Shown in pieces: positions 16,675 through 23,374 of a DNA stretch of 64,000 nt (positions within the stretch are counted from its first letter, which is position 1; every line of letters begins with the position of its first letter). The translations under genes were made by a program, and so were the position numbers. The stretch lies in IMG/VR virus record IMGVR_UViG_3300042904_000405, positions 1 to 64,000 of that record; one strand, given 5' to 3'. The notes under the pieces are model-generated. The model was not told the origin of the DNA and did no database searches. It saw nothing but the letters and a program-made list of their open reading frames with translations. The DNA comes from a virus.

Positions 16675-16905
16675 TCATTCCTCCTCGGCCTCCTCGGCCT
16701 GTTCCTCGATCATCTCTCGCTTCGCCCCCTGTGCCTCGTTCTTCGCCCCCTTCACGTTGGCCCACGCCGACATGAAGAAGATGACCGGGACACTGTTCGA
16801 CAGCGGGTCATGGACTACCCCGATGACCCCGATCAGCACCCAGAAGCGCGACTCCCAGGTCTGGGTGACCACCGTTGAGGCGGCACTGCGCCACCAGCGC
16901 CGCAA
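16675..16905 (-). CDS. Membrane protein with acidic coiled coil, partner of caspase gene
   Basis: Length up to 76 aa from TTG 16905; GTG 16872 would give 65 aa, and neither has a clear ribosome site. A hydrophobic stretch (~21-50, FWVLIGVIGVV ... SVPVIFFMSAW) is followed by a charged helix ending EEQAEEAEEE. It is probably an inner-membrane anchor. It lies 1 nt upstream of the caspase gene, so a functional link (membrane recruitment, regulation or substrate) is a reasonable guess. Confidence 0.55.
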   Translation of the reverse strand: MRRWWRSAASTVVTQTWESRFWVLIGVIGVVHDPLSNSVPVIFFMSAWANVKGAKNEAQGAKREMIEEQAEEAEEE

Positions 16906-16941
16906 CCTCGAGATGCGTTCAGGCTCCGCGACGATGCGCCA

Positions 16942-16947
16942 TAGTAT
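16942..16947. promoter_or_regulatory. Near-palindromic divergent -10 element (TAGTAT/TACTAT) at 16942-16947
   Basis: CCATAGTATGG reads as TAGTAT on the plus strand, 8 nt before ATG 16956, and as its near mirror TACTAT on the minus strand, upstream of the membrane protein/caspase pair. One site could serve both directions. Confidence 0.45.
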
Positions 16948-16955
16948 GGCCCACC

Positions 16956-17285
16956 ATGGGATGCAACTGCGGCCAGCGCCAGGACTCCGCCCTCGCGGGC
17001 ACCACTCTGCGCCAGAGCTTCGCCACGTCGAACTCCGCCGGCCTCTACGACCTCGCCAGGTCGCCGGGCTGCAAGGAGCCGTACCACGGTTCCTTCCCGA
17101 CGGCCGTGATCTACGTCGTCGCCCTCGGCACCGAGGACGAGCAGCTGTTCACCCGCGGGCAGCGCAATGACGCCACCCGTCGGGCCCGCACCGGCCGCGC
17201 GTCCGACGGCAGTCGGCTCACCCTCGACTCCATCGCCGCGAGCAACCTCTGCCACGACGCCGTCGTGGAGTTACTCGGCAGCTGA
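16956..17285 (+). CDS. Hypothetical protein with N-terminal cysteines
   Basis: Length 109 aa. It begins MGCNCGQRQDSALAG and contains AVIYVVALGTEDEQLF, then an Arg-rich stretch and a Cys-His pair near the end (NLCHDAVVELL). The two N-terminal cysteines could bind metal. It is divergent from the caspase pair. The family is not recognised. Confidence 0.6.
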   Translation: MGCNCGQRQDSALAGTTLRQSFATSNSAGLYDLARSPGCKEPYHGSFPTAVIYVVALGTEDEQLFTRGQRNDATRRARTGRASDGSRLTLDSIAASNLCHDAVVELLGS

Positions 17286-17304
17286 GGTGGGGTAGGGGTT
17301 CACC

Positions 17305-17448
17305 ATGCACCTACTGCTGTGGATTCTCGCCGTGGTCCTCGTCGTGGTCGGGATCGTGAACCTGGTGAGGGGGGCGATCCTCGTGGGGATCATCTGCATC
17401 ATCCTCGGCCTGCTCGTCGGGCCGGGAGGCGTCAGCCTCTTCACCTAG
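17305..17448 (+). CDS. GPGG-type small membrane protein
   Basis: Length 47 aa. Almost entirely hydrophobic: two short membrane segments (LLWILAVVLVVVGIVNLV and AILVGIICIILGLLV) and the motif GPGG at 40-43, ending VSLFT. I recognise this as resembling the GPGG-motif small membrane proteins of actinobacteria, so it may have been taken from a host. Function unknown. Confidence 0.7.
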   Translation: MHLLLWILAVVLVVVGIVNLVRGAILVGIICIILGLLVGPGGVSLFT

Positions 17449-17467
17449 GGGCGGTTGTCGGGTTATA

Positions 17468-17495
17468 TGCGTCCTAAGTCGCTCATAGGGACGCA
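17468..17495. terminator. Bidirectional hairpin between convergent genes
   Basis: TGCGTCC (17468-17474) pairs with GGACGCA (17489-17495) over a 14-nt loop. It lies between the plus-strand small membrane gene and the stop of the minus-strand gene at 17524. No T tract is present. Confidence 0.45.
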
Positions 17496-17523
17496 GCCCT
17501 GAGAATCCTCGCGGTGACTGTCG

Positions 17524-17736
17524 TCATACGCGCTGGTGAAGCAGCTCGTTCAACAGGTGATGCCCGTTGAACCCGTCGAGTAGACGGAGCACCTGCTCGT
17601 CCGTCAGGTTCTTCCAGCTGGAGACGTCGCGCCGCAGGAAGAACTCAGCGAAGTCCATCCGCTCCTCCCGCGTCATCTTCAGCCCCTGGGCTTGAGCCAT
17701 CAGCGCGATGAACTGCGGGGAACGAGTGTTCGCCAT
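17524..17736 (-). CDS. Small helical protein, divergent to WhiB
   Basis: Length 70 aa from ATG 17736, which has GAGAGGAG upstream; an in-frame start at 17760 would lose that site. Helical throughout: MTREERMDFAEFFLRRDV, then DEQVLRLLDGFNGHHLL. This arrangement is seen in small actinophage and actinobacterial proteins of unknown role. It shares a 46-bp divergent control region with the whiB-like gene. Confidence 0.6.
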   Translation of the reverse strand: MANTRSPQFIALMAQAQGLKMTREERMDFAEFFLRRDVSSWKNLTDEQVLRLLDGFNGHHLLNELLHQRV

Positions 17737-17782
17737 ATCACACACTCCTCTCGAGATCAAGACCTACACTCGGCTCCCAGCC

Positions 17783-18193
17783 ATGGGTCGCCATCAGTCC
17801 TTCGCCAGCGGATCCGAGATCCCCAAGTCGATGCGCGCCGCCCGGGGGGCTGACGTCTCGTGGAAGGAGGAGGCCCGCTGCCGGTCCAACCACCGGCCCG
17901 AGGGGCTTCCGCACTTCGCCTGGACCGTCGACCCCAAGGACAAGGGCGCCCTTCTGCTCGGCCGCGAAGCCAAGGCGTGGATCGAGATGGCGCTGCTCAT
18001 CTGCCAGGCGTGTCCCGCCCAGTACGGCTGCGCCCGATTCGCCCTCAAGGTCGGCGAGGAGTGGGGCACCTGGGCGATGCACACCAACGATCTCAAGCAG
18101 CTCCATCGCCACCCCCGCAAGGATCTGATCATCGACGCTGCCGAAGACGCTGGCATCCCGGTGCAGGTCGCCGTCCGCCGGGCGCTGGGTTGA
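17783..18193 (+). CDS. WhiB-family Fe-S transcription factor
   Basis: Length 136 aa. Four cysteines in WhiB spacing: Cys33 (WKEEARC), then Cys74, Cys77 and Cys83 in ICQACPAQYGC, followed by GEEWGTWA at 91-98, equivalent to the family G(V/I)WGG turn. A basic C-terminal tail (HRHPRKDL, VAVRRALG) suits DNA or sigma-factor contact. Phage WhiB proteins are known to interfere with host WhiB function and superinfection. TACACT (17765-17770) is 12 nt before the ATG and may be its -10 element. Confidence 0.85.
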   Translation: MGRHQSFASGSEIPKSMRAARGADVSWKEEARCRSNHRPEGLPHFAWTVDPKDKGALLLGREAKAWIEMALLICQACPAQYGCARFALKVGEEWGTWAMHTNDLKQLHRHPRKDLIIDAAEDAGIPVQVAVRRALG

Positions 18194-18207
18194 CATGCTA
18201 TGGATGA

Positions 18208-18213
18208 TACTCT
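18208..18213 (+). promoter_or_regulatory. -10 element TACTCT, leaderless start
   Basis: TACTCT ends 6 nt before GTG 18220. A TTGACA at 18190-18195 is only 12 bp upstream, too close for a normal -35, and may instead be part of an operator together with ATGCTATG (18195-18202). Confidence 0.45.
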
Positions 18214-18219
18214 GTCGAC

Positions 18220-18549
18220 GTGAGCCGCTACATCAGGACCATGTGCAAGATCGAGTGGCAAGGGGGCAGCCACCTCGGTGAAGACATCGTAGAGCCGGGG
18301 CACGCCTCCTCCAACGGCGACACCTGGGTGCTCTCCCGCTACCAGATGCGCGACCTCGGCGACGGGCGCTTCGAACCGACCGGCCGCACCGAGCGCATCG
18401 ACCAGCTGACCGAGTGCCAGGTGACCGGCGACGAAGGCACCGAGACCCTCGTGGTCACCGGCCAGTCCACCTTCCTGGAGGGCGCCGGCGTCCCGGAGGA
18501 CGACCGCAGCGTCACCGTGAAGATCACACAGAACCCGAGGCACCGATGA
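18220..18549 (+). CDS. Hypothetical protein upstream of terminase
   Basis: Length 109 aa, GTG start, no ribosome site. Mixed beta/polar protein (CKIEWQGGSHLGEDIVEPG, ECQVTGDEGTETLVVTG). The end overlaps the next start (ATGA). No motif recognised. Confidence 0.6.
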   Translation: MSRYIRTMCKIEWQGGSHLGEDIVEPGHASSNGDTWVLSRYQMRDLGDGRFEPTGRTERIDQLTECQVTGDEGTETLVVTGQSTFLEGAGVPEDDRSVTVKITQNPRHR

Positions 18550-18896
18550 GCTGGCTGACCTTCGTCATCCTGATCGGCGTCGTCTGGCGCGTCACCCGCT
18601 TCATCGTGGCCGACGACCTGATCGCCGGCACCCGCAAGAAGGTGACAGACTGGTTGGAGTTGCGCCCTGCGCCGAGCCACGCGGAGTACACCAAGGGGTT
18701 CAGCAGGGACCTCATCGCCTACAAGGGCTGGACCCTGATCACCTGCCCCTGGTGCGTATCGATCTACGTGTCGGCTGGGACGCTGGTCCTCACCCGCATC
18801 TTTGTGCTGGACTCCATCCCGATGCCGGTGTGGACGTGGCTGGCTCTCGCCGCCTTCTCCCTGGTGCCGTACAACTACCTGGACGGCGAAGACTAG
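18546..18896 (+). CDS. Membrane protein (DUF1360-like)
   Basis: Length 116 aa. A hydrophobic N-terminal segment (WLTFVILIGVVWRVTRFIVADD), a hydrophilic middle, then LITCPWCVSIYVSAGTLVL and a last membrane segment (WTWLALAAFSLVPYNYL). The CPWC followed by a membrane segment resembles DUF1360-type proteins of actinobacteria and their phages. Function unknown. Confidence 0.65.
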   Translation: MSWLTFVILIGVVWRVTRFIVADDLIAGTRKKVTDWLELRPAPSHAEYTKGFSRDLIAYKGWTLITCPWCVSIYVSAGTLVLTRIFVLDSIPMPVWTWLALAAFSLVPYNYLDGED

Positions 18897-18897
18897 G

Positions 18898-18903
18898 TAG
18901 CAT
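18898..18903 (+). promoter_or_regulatory. -10 element TAGCAT before terminase small subunit
   Basis: TAGCAT is 6 nt before ATG 18910 and begins 2 nt after the TAG stop of the previous gene. Leaderless terminase transcript predicted. Confidence 0.55.
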
Positions 18904-18909
18904 CCGCTC

Positions 18910-19341
18910 ATGCCGAGTGCGGTCGCCGACATCGAAGAGGTGGAGACCTTCTTCGACCTGGTGCGCAGCGGCGCCGCCGAGATGGTCGCCGCCTACTCGG
19001 TGGGCTGGACCCCGCTGAAGCTGCGCAAGCTGAAGAAGGACACCGACTTCCTCGACCTGCTCGCCGACGCGCAGGAGCACTTCCTCGACCAGGTGGAGAC
19101 CACCGTCGGACAGCGAGCCCTGGCTGGCAACCGCTGGGCCGTGGAGATGGTGCTCTACAACCGCCGCCCCGACCGCTGGCGCCCGCCGGCACACAAGATC
19201 GCCATCGAGCAGCACACCACCGTCAAGCACGAGGTGGTGCAGGCCACCGTCGAAGCAGCCAAGGAGCTGCTCCTGACCAGCGGCACCGTGGCGGCGCTGC
19301 AGCAGCGGCAGGCGATCGAAGCGCATGTCCGCGACGACTGA
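18910..19341 (+). CDS. terS: Terminase small subunit (probable)
   Basis: Length 143 aa, overlapping the large subunit by 17 bp. Helical protein with a helix-turn-helix-like N-terminal part (GAAEMVAAYSVGWTPLKLRKLKKD) that would recognise the packaging site, a central helix (ALAGNRWAVEMVLYNRRPDRW), and a C-terminal oligomerisation or TerL-binding part. Position directly before the terminase large subunit is the main support. Leaderless start. Confidence 0.7.
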   Translation: MPSAVADIEEVETFFDLVRSGAAEMVAAYSVGWTPLKLRKLKKDTDFLDLLADAQEHFLDQVETTVGQRALAGNRWAVEMVLYNRRPDRWRPPAHKIAIEQHTTVKHEVVQATVEAAKELLLTSGTVAALQQRQAIEAHVRDD

Positions 19342-20848
19342 GTCGCTCGAGCACCTCGAGCGCATCGCCCTTCCCTCCAGCATCGGCCGGTCGCTAGCCC
19401 CTCGGCTGTGGGGAGCGGGCACCGAGTACCGCGTCGACCCGTGGCTTGCCATGGCCGAGCAGGCTGTCGTGCCAGCGTTCCTGGACAAGACCCAGGAGTC
19501 GTTCATCATGCTGAACGTCCCGCCCCAGGTCGGCAAGTCGACCTTCGGCGGCGAGCTGCTCCCGTTCTGGGTGCTCGGCATGTTCCCCGAGACGCGCATC
19601 ATCGTCATCACCTACTCGGACGACTTCAGCAAGGGCCGCGGCGCCACTGTCCGCAACATGATGGAAGCCTTCGGGCCTGAGCTGTTCGGCGTCGACGTCG
19701 ACCCCGACTTTCGCTCCGCCGGCGACTGGCGCATCAAGGGGCACCGCGGCGGGATGCTCTCGGTCGGCATCGGCTCGCAGATCACTGGCCGTTCCGGCGA
19801 CCTGATCATCATCGACGACGTCATCAAGAACGCCGAGGAGGCGGCGAGCCCGACCGCCAAGCGCAAGCACCTCGCAGAGTACGACGGCACGATCCGCACC
19901 CGCCTCCAGCCGGGCGGCATGATCCTCATCACCGCCACGCGCTGGGCCGAGGACGACCTGTCCGGCGAACTGCAGACCCGTCAGAAGGACCCCACGTACT
20001 TCGGTGATCGCTGGGAGGTGTACTCCTTCCCGGCCATCGCCGAGCCCGAGGACGAGGACGACGAGGAGTGGGTCGACCCCCTCGGCCGCGCCGAAGACGC
20101 CGAGCTGCAGTGCCGCTTCCCCGAGGGCCACTTCCACCGCGTCCGCCGCTCGATCGACGCCTTCACCTTCAGCTGCCTCTTTCAGCAGCGCCCATCCGTC
20201 CGCAAGGGGGGCATGTTCCCCAAGGCGAACTGGCGCTACTACGACCCCGACGACCGCCCGTACATGGATCAGTTCATGCGGGTGTGGGACCTCGCCGCCA
20301 CCGAGAACGGCGGCGACTACACCGTCGGGTCGAAGGTGGGCAAGACGCGCGACGGCGAGTGGTACGTGCTGGACGTCGTCCGCAAACGGCTCAACGCCAA
20401 CGACGTGCGCGAGCTGGTCTGGGCGACCGCGGTCGGCGACGGCTTCCTCACCAAGATCCGCTTGGAGGAATCACGGGACGGCGCCGGCAAGAGCGTCGTT
20501 GAGTTCTACAAGGCGGATCCGCGCTTCGCTGGGTACGACATCAAGGGCACACGCGCCGAAGGCCAGAAGGAGAGCCGGGCCACGCCCTACTCCGCACTCC
20601 AGAACGGCGGCCACTTCCACCTGCCCGACGGCGCTCCGTGGGTGAAGGACTTCGTCGACGAGCATCGACAGATGATGGGCGACGGGCGCAAGCCGCGGCA
20701 CGACGACCAGATCGACACGGTCGCCTACGCCGTGCTCGAGATGGCCGACTCCGGCCCTGTCACCATCCTCGACCCGCACGACTACACCGACCAGTTCACC
20801 GAGAAGGCCATGAACGACATCTGGCGCCGCATGGGCGTCATGCGGTGA
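19325..20848 (+). CDS. terL: Terminase large subunit
   Basis: Length 507 aa. The ATPase domain has Walker A PPQVGKS at 66-72 and Walker B LIIIDD at ~160-165, followed by ATRWAEDDL (motif III region). The nuclease domain begins RVWDLAAT (Asp322), with DYTVGSKVGK, and ends HDDQIDTVAYAV (~465-478), the usual last acidic cluster. It packages DNA into the prohead and cuts the concatemer. Full length and intact. The 3-prime end overlaps the minus-strand operon end by 11 bp. Confidence 0.95.
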   Translation: MSATTESLEHLERIALPSSIGRSLAPRLWGAGTEYRVDPWLAMAEQAVVPAFLDKTQESFIMLNVPPQVGKSTFGGELLPFWVLGMFPETRIIVITYSDDFSKGRGATVRNMMEAFGPELFGVDVDPDFRSAGDWRIKGHRGGMLSVGIGSQITGRSGDLIIIDDVIKNAEEAASPTAKRKHLAEYDGTIRTRLQPGGMILITATRWAEDDLSGELQTRQKDPTYFGDRWEVYSFPAIAEPEDEDDEEWVDPLGRAEDAELQCRFPEGHFHRVRRSIDAFTFSCLFQQRPSVRKGGMFPKANWRYYDPDDRPYMDQFMRVWDLAATENGGDYTVGSKVGKTRDGEWYVLDVVRKRLNANDVRELVWATAVGDGFLTKIRLEESRDGAGKSVVEFYKADPRFAGYDIKGTRAEGQKESRATPYSALQNGGHFHLPDGAPWVKDFVDEHRQMMGDGRKPRHDDQIDTVAYAVLEMADSGPVTILDPHDYTDQFTEKAMNDIWRRMGVMR

Positions 20849-21341
20849 CGAAGGCCTCGTGCTCGGCTGGCTGGAGGAGCCGGTCAGGATGATCGAACGT
20901 CACCACGCCAGACCAGACAGTGACCCGCACGCCCCCGACGGTCCGCCAGTGTGGCACCATCAGGTATGGCGCCCACTGCGTCGGGTAGGGAGAGATGGCC
21001 CCGTCAGGATCGGTGGGCCACGCCAGGAAGACGGCGTCGTCCTCGCCGGGTAGGGCAGAGTTTGCCCTGAAGGCAGGGTGAGCCTCGAGCCGGGCGAGCG
21101 CCCTGCTGATGCGGATGACCGCTCGATGCAGCGAGCCCGAGGCCCGGCCCTTCCGCTGTCCGTAGGCGTTGAAGGCCTGCGCGCTCAGGTCATCCAGCAG
21201 CAGACGCCAACCGATCGGCGGCATCGGCACGTCGATCATCACCCGGCCAACAGGCTCTCCCCTGTCCAGCCACGCCTTCGCCGCCGAGGTGGCGTGCGCA
21301 TAGCATGCCTTGAGCTGGGAGTCAGTGAGGCGAACGATCAT
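20838..21341 (-). CDS. Hypothetical protein, end of minus operon
   Basis: Length 167 aa from the ATG overlapping the previous stop (ATGA). An N-terminal helix (MIVRLTDSQLKACYAHATSA) is followed by a mixed domain with MPPIGWRLLLDDLSAQAFNAYG and, near the end, TVWSGVVTFDHPDRLL. Related-looking proteins occur in actinophage early regions. No function assigned. It is the last gene of the ~17-kb minus-strand operon. Confidence 0.65.
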   Translation of the reverse strand: MIVRLTDSQLKACYAHATSAAKAWLDRGEPVGRVMIDVPMPPIGWRLLLDDLSAQAFNAYGQRKGRASGSLHRAVIRISRALARLEAHPAFRANSALPGEDDAVFLAWPTDPDGAISPYPTQWAPYLMVPHWRTVGGVRVTVWSGVVTFDHPDRLLQPAEHEAFVTA

Positions 21342-21493
21342 GGGGAATCGGACGGCGGTTCGGTAGCGCAGCTCGGGTTGGGACACTGGCGCTGTTCGCC
21401 GTACGGCCAGTCCATCGTCTGATCGACCACGACCCAGCCGACACCTCCACACTCGGGGCAGTTGAACGGCGGTTCGGTAGGGCTACTCGTCAT
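21338..21493 (-). CDS. EPPFN-tag zinc-ribbon protein
   Basis: Length 51 aa: MTSSPTEPPFN, then CPECGG and CPNPSC (a four-cysteine zinc ribbon), then TEPPSDSP at the C terminus. Both tags are translations of the GAACCGCCGTYC element (sites at 21464-21475 and 21350-21361). It overlaps the next gene by 4 bp. Confidence 0.6.
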   Translation of the reverse strand: MTSSPTEPPFNCPECGGVGWVVVDQTMDWPYGEQRQCPNPSCATEPPSDSP

Positions 21494-21690
21494 CGCTGGC
21501 ACCTGCCTGTTTCGTTGCATCGGCGCTCGCCGCAACGTTCGTCGAGGAAGTCCGCCAGGGGGCAGCCGTGTTCGTGGCGGTCGCCGGGTCGCACATCGGC
21601 GGTGCATGTGGCGCATCGGTAGTGGCCGGTGAGTTTCCGCCACCAGCCCCACGCGCTATCGGACGGCGGTTCGATGCCCGGCTCAGGCAT
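21490..21690 (-). CDS. EPPSD-tag cysteine-rich protein
   Basis: Length 66 aa. It starts MPEPGIEPPSDSAWGWWRKL, then RCATC and HEHGC, with further cysteines near the end, suggesting a zinc-binding fold. The tag is encoded by the element at 21661-21672, 18 bp inside the gene. Neighbours overlap at both ends. Confidence 0.6.
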   Translation of the reverse strand: MPEPGIEPPSDSAWGWWRKLTGHYRCATCTADVRPGDRHEHGCPLADFLDERCGERRCNETGRCQR

Positions 21691-21973
21691 CGCTCACCAT
21701 CCATTGCAGGTTCCAGACACGGTCTGTCGATGGGTCGTGATGGTCGCGAGAGCCGTCGTGGAAGTGGCGAGCGGGTAGATCGCAGGTGTAGTGCACCGCA
21801 CCTGACGTGATCCGCGCCGGGCAGACCGGCCACGTATTGCACGGACATCCCGGAGCGGGATCGAGCAGCGGGCCACCGCCGCATTCCGGGCAGGTGGACT
21901 CGGACTGGACGTGATGCGCCGCCATGTCCGGACATTGCCCGACCGGCACCCCGTGCGAGCAATCGATAGTCAT
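21683..21973 (-). CDS. Cysteine-rich zinc-binding protein
   Basis: Length 96 aa from ATG 21973. It contains DCSHG, STCPECGGG, CPCNTWPVCPAR and HYTCDLPARHFHDG, enough Cys/His for two zinc sites. The HYTCDLPARHFH segment resembles a motif seen in other actinophage small proteins. No tag. It overlaps both neighbours. Confidence 0.6.
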   Translation of the reverse strand: MTIDCSHGVPVGQCPDMAAHHVQSESTCPECGGGPLLDPAPGCPCNTWPVCPARITSGAVHYTCDLPARHFHDGSRDHHDPSTDRVWNLQWMVSDA

Positions 21974-22212
21974 TCCCCGCCCTCTTCCTCGTCGGTCCCC
22001 GATCCGTTGCAGGCGGCGCAGACGCTGACAGTGAGACCCATGCGATCCCAGCAGCGGCCGAGCCCGAGGCAGTCCTGACACGGCACGGTGGCGGAGTTGA
22101 ACGGCGGTTCGGTAGCCCGTTCCCGCATCGCCTTGCGCTTGCACTCACACCCGCCCTGGAACAGGCAGTCAGGGTGGCGCTCGCACCTATTGAACGGCGG
22201 TTCGGTAGCCAT
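21970..22212 (-). CDS. Double EPPFN-tag DnaJ-type zinc finger protein
   Basis: Length 80 aa. It begins MATEPPFNRCERHPDC and carries a second copy, ATEPPFN, at 33-39 (elements at 22192-22203 and 22099-22110). The second unit has CQDCLGLG and CAACNGSG, the CxxCxGxG motif of DnaJ zinc fingers. It looks like two tagged mini-proteins joined; MRERATEPPFN could also be a second start. Confidence 0.6.
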   Translation of the reverse strand: MATEPPFNRCERHPDCLFQGGCECKRKAMRERATEPPFNSATVPCQDCLGLGRCWDRMGLTVSVCAACNGSGTDEEEGGE

Positions 22213-22346
22213 CACAGGAGCGCCAGTCCGACCATTGTCCACCACAGTGCGAGCATGATGAAGCCCGCCAGGCAGACGGCTACGAGTAATCCGAGCGCGG
22301 CTTCGTCGTCGCTATCGGACGGCGGTTCGGCAGAGGGGTCAGGCAT
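22212..22346 (-). CDS. EPPSD-tag small membrane protein
   Basis: Length 44 aa. It begins MPDPSAEPPSDSDDEAA, followed by a single membrane segment (LGLLVAVCLAGFIMLALWW) to the end. It shows that the shared N-terminal tag is joined to unrelated bodies, here membrane rather than zinc-binding. Start and stop overlap the neighbours (TGATG). Confidence 0.6.
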   Translation of the reverse strand: MPDPSAEPPSDSDDEAALGLLVAVCLAGFIMLALWWTMVGLALL

Positions 22347-22633
22347 CACAGACCATCCAGCCTCATGCGAGGGTCGAGCCGGCGCGGGGGCTGATTCCGC
22401 TTGAGGTAGCCGTGGAGTCGCTCGTCGAATGCCTCGTCCTCCTCAACCATGTTGAAGATGGCATCGCAGAGCTGCCATGCCTCCTCTCGGTTCTGCTCGG
22501 CGAGCTGCTCAAGGCTGAGCCCGCGCTCGCCCAGAGCCTGGAGAACGAGGGCGATCTCTGGGTCGCTGGCCCGTTCGTTGACCCAAGCGATCATCTCGCC
22601 GAGCGCGTTGCGCTCCTCGTCGATCTCGCTCAC
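22346..22633 (-). CDS. Helical acidic protein
   Basis: Length 95 aa, GTG start overlapping the stop of the LexA-like gene (GTGA). Strongly helical and acidic (IDEERNALGEMIAWVNERA, FNMVEEDEAFDERLHGYL). It is the immediate downstream partner of the LexA-domain protein; no DNA-binding motif of its own. Confidence 0.6.
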   Translation of the reverse strand: MSEIDEERNALGEMIAWVNERASDPEIALVLQALGERGLSLEQLAEQNREEAWQLCDAIFNMVEEDEAFDERLHGYLKRNQPPRRLDPRMRLDGL

Positions 22634-22878
22634 ATCGTCTCCGTCCGCGGCGTGATCACAGCCTCTCCGACACGGATCGTCCTCGACTTCTCCCGGGCGC
22701 CGGTCAGCAGACCCAGGCGGATCATCTGCTGGAGCATCGCTTGGATCGAGCCGGGGCTCTTCATGCCGATGCCCTCGGCGATCTCGCGCACCGACGGCGA
22801 GTAGCCGTGCGCGTCGATGAACGACTGCACGAACCGTTGGATCTCCGCGGCCTGCCGCGGGACGTAGTTGTCCTTCAT
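22630..22878 (-). CDS. LexA DNA-binding-domain-only protein
   Basis: Length 82 aa. It matches the LexA N-terminal winged-helix domain along almost its whole length: a helix AAEIQRFVQSFIDAHGYSP (~10-28), SVREIAEGIGMK (29-40), then SPGSIQAMLQQMIRLGLL (41-58), corresponding to the LexA SVREI ... recognition helix, and a wing with SRTIRV. The Ala-Gly cleavage site and the Ser/Lys protease domain of LexA are absent, so it cannot self-cleave. Known Gram-positive LexA binds GAACNNNNGTTC, and many such sites occur in this phage, so these are its likely targets (inference). Confidence 0.82.
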   Translation of the reverse strand: MKDNYVPRQAAEIQRFVQSFIDAHGYSPSVREIAEGIGMKSPGSIQAMLQQMIRLGLLTGAREKSRTIRVGEAVITPRTETM

Positions 22879-23114
22879 TGGTTCAGCTCTCCTTGGATGT
22901 TGGGATTGAGTTGATCACGGCGCTTCCGGTAGAAGCGTCCTTCCACCGTCACGCGGCCGGCCGAGCCGACGCCCATGGTCGGACTGTCGGTCACCCCGGC
23001 CCATTCCCAGCGCACCGTGCCCGCTTCCACCTGGAAGGCGTGCTGCGAGCCGTCAGGCATGGCGACGAGCACGATGACCTCGGTGGCGTCCGTGAACTCC
23101 TGGCCGATGCTCAT
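22875..23114 (-). CDS. Hypothetical beta-rich protein
   Basis: Length 79 aa from ATG 23114. Beta-rich (TEVIVLVAMPDGSQHAFQV, RVTVEGRFYRKRRDQL). Basic end. It overlaps the LexA-like start (ATGA). No family recognised. Confidence 0.55.
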   Translation of the reverse strand: MSIGQEFTDATEVIVLVAMPDGSQHAFQVEAGTVRWEWAGVTDSPTMGVGSAGRVTVEGRFYRKRRDQLNPNIQGELNQ

Positions 23115-23374
23115 GTCTCGCGCTGCTCCATGCGCTCCAGCGCCTTGTGCGTCGACCAGCCGATGTGGCCACAGGAGCACCGATACTCGCGCGAGAGATC
23201 GGATACGCGGCCCGAGCTGCGCCGGCGCGACGGGTTCACCTTCGTCCTCCCGGTCAGCGTGACGCTGTGTTGGTTGCGCTCTCGCCTTGTCCGCTCGACG
23301 TCGGTGTACCAGATCTTCCTGGCCTGCGAACAGTGGAACCAGATCGGGTTGCCAGTCCCCGCTGAGCGGCTCAC
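23111..23374 (-). CDS. Zinc-ribbon protein
   Basis: Length 87 aa, GTG start overlapping the previous stop. Arg-rich centre and a C-terminal ribbon-like YRCSCGHIGWSTHKALER, with another Cys in WFHCSQ. It resembles small actinophage nucleic-acid-associated proteins. Function unknown. Confidence 0.55.
   Translation of the reverse strand: MSRSAGTGNPIWFHCSQARKIWYTDVERTRRERNQHSVTLTGRTKVNPSRRRSSGRVSDLSREYRCSCGHIGWSTHKALERMEQRET

Larger units (their letters stand above)
21350..22328 (-). repeat. Six strand-oriented GAACCGCCGTTC-type elements, cluster 1
   Basis: Plus-strand coordinates: exact GAACGGCGGTTC at 21464-21475, 22099-22110, 22192-22203; GGACGGCGGTTC at 21350-21361, 21661-21672, 22317-22328. 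All are in the same orientation relative to minus-strand transcription and in the same reading frame, giving EPPFN or EPPSD. Flanks (ATTGAAC ... GGTAG) are also conserved. Confidence 0.8.

Noticed and set aside
18190-18213. TTGACA as -35 for the 18220 gene
   Set aside because: Only 12 bp separate it from TACTCT, too short for a sigma70-type promoter; kept only as a possible operator half.
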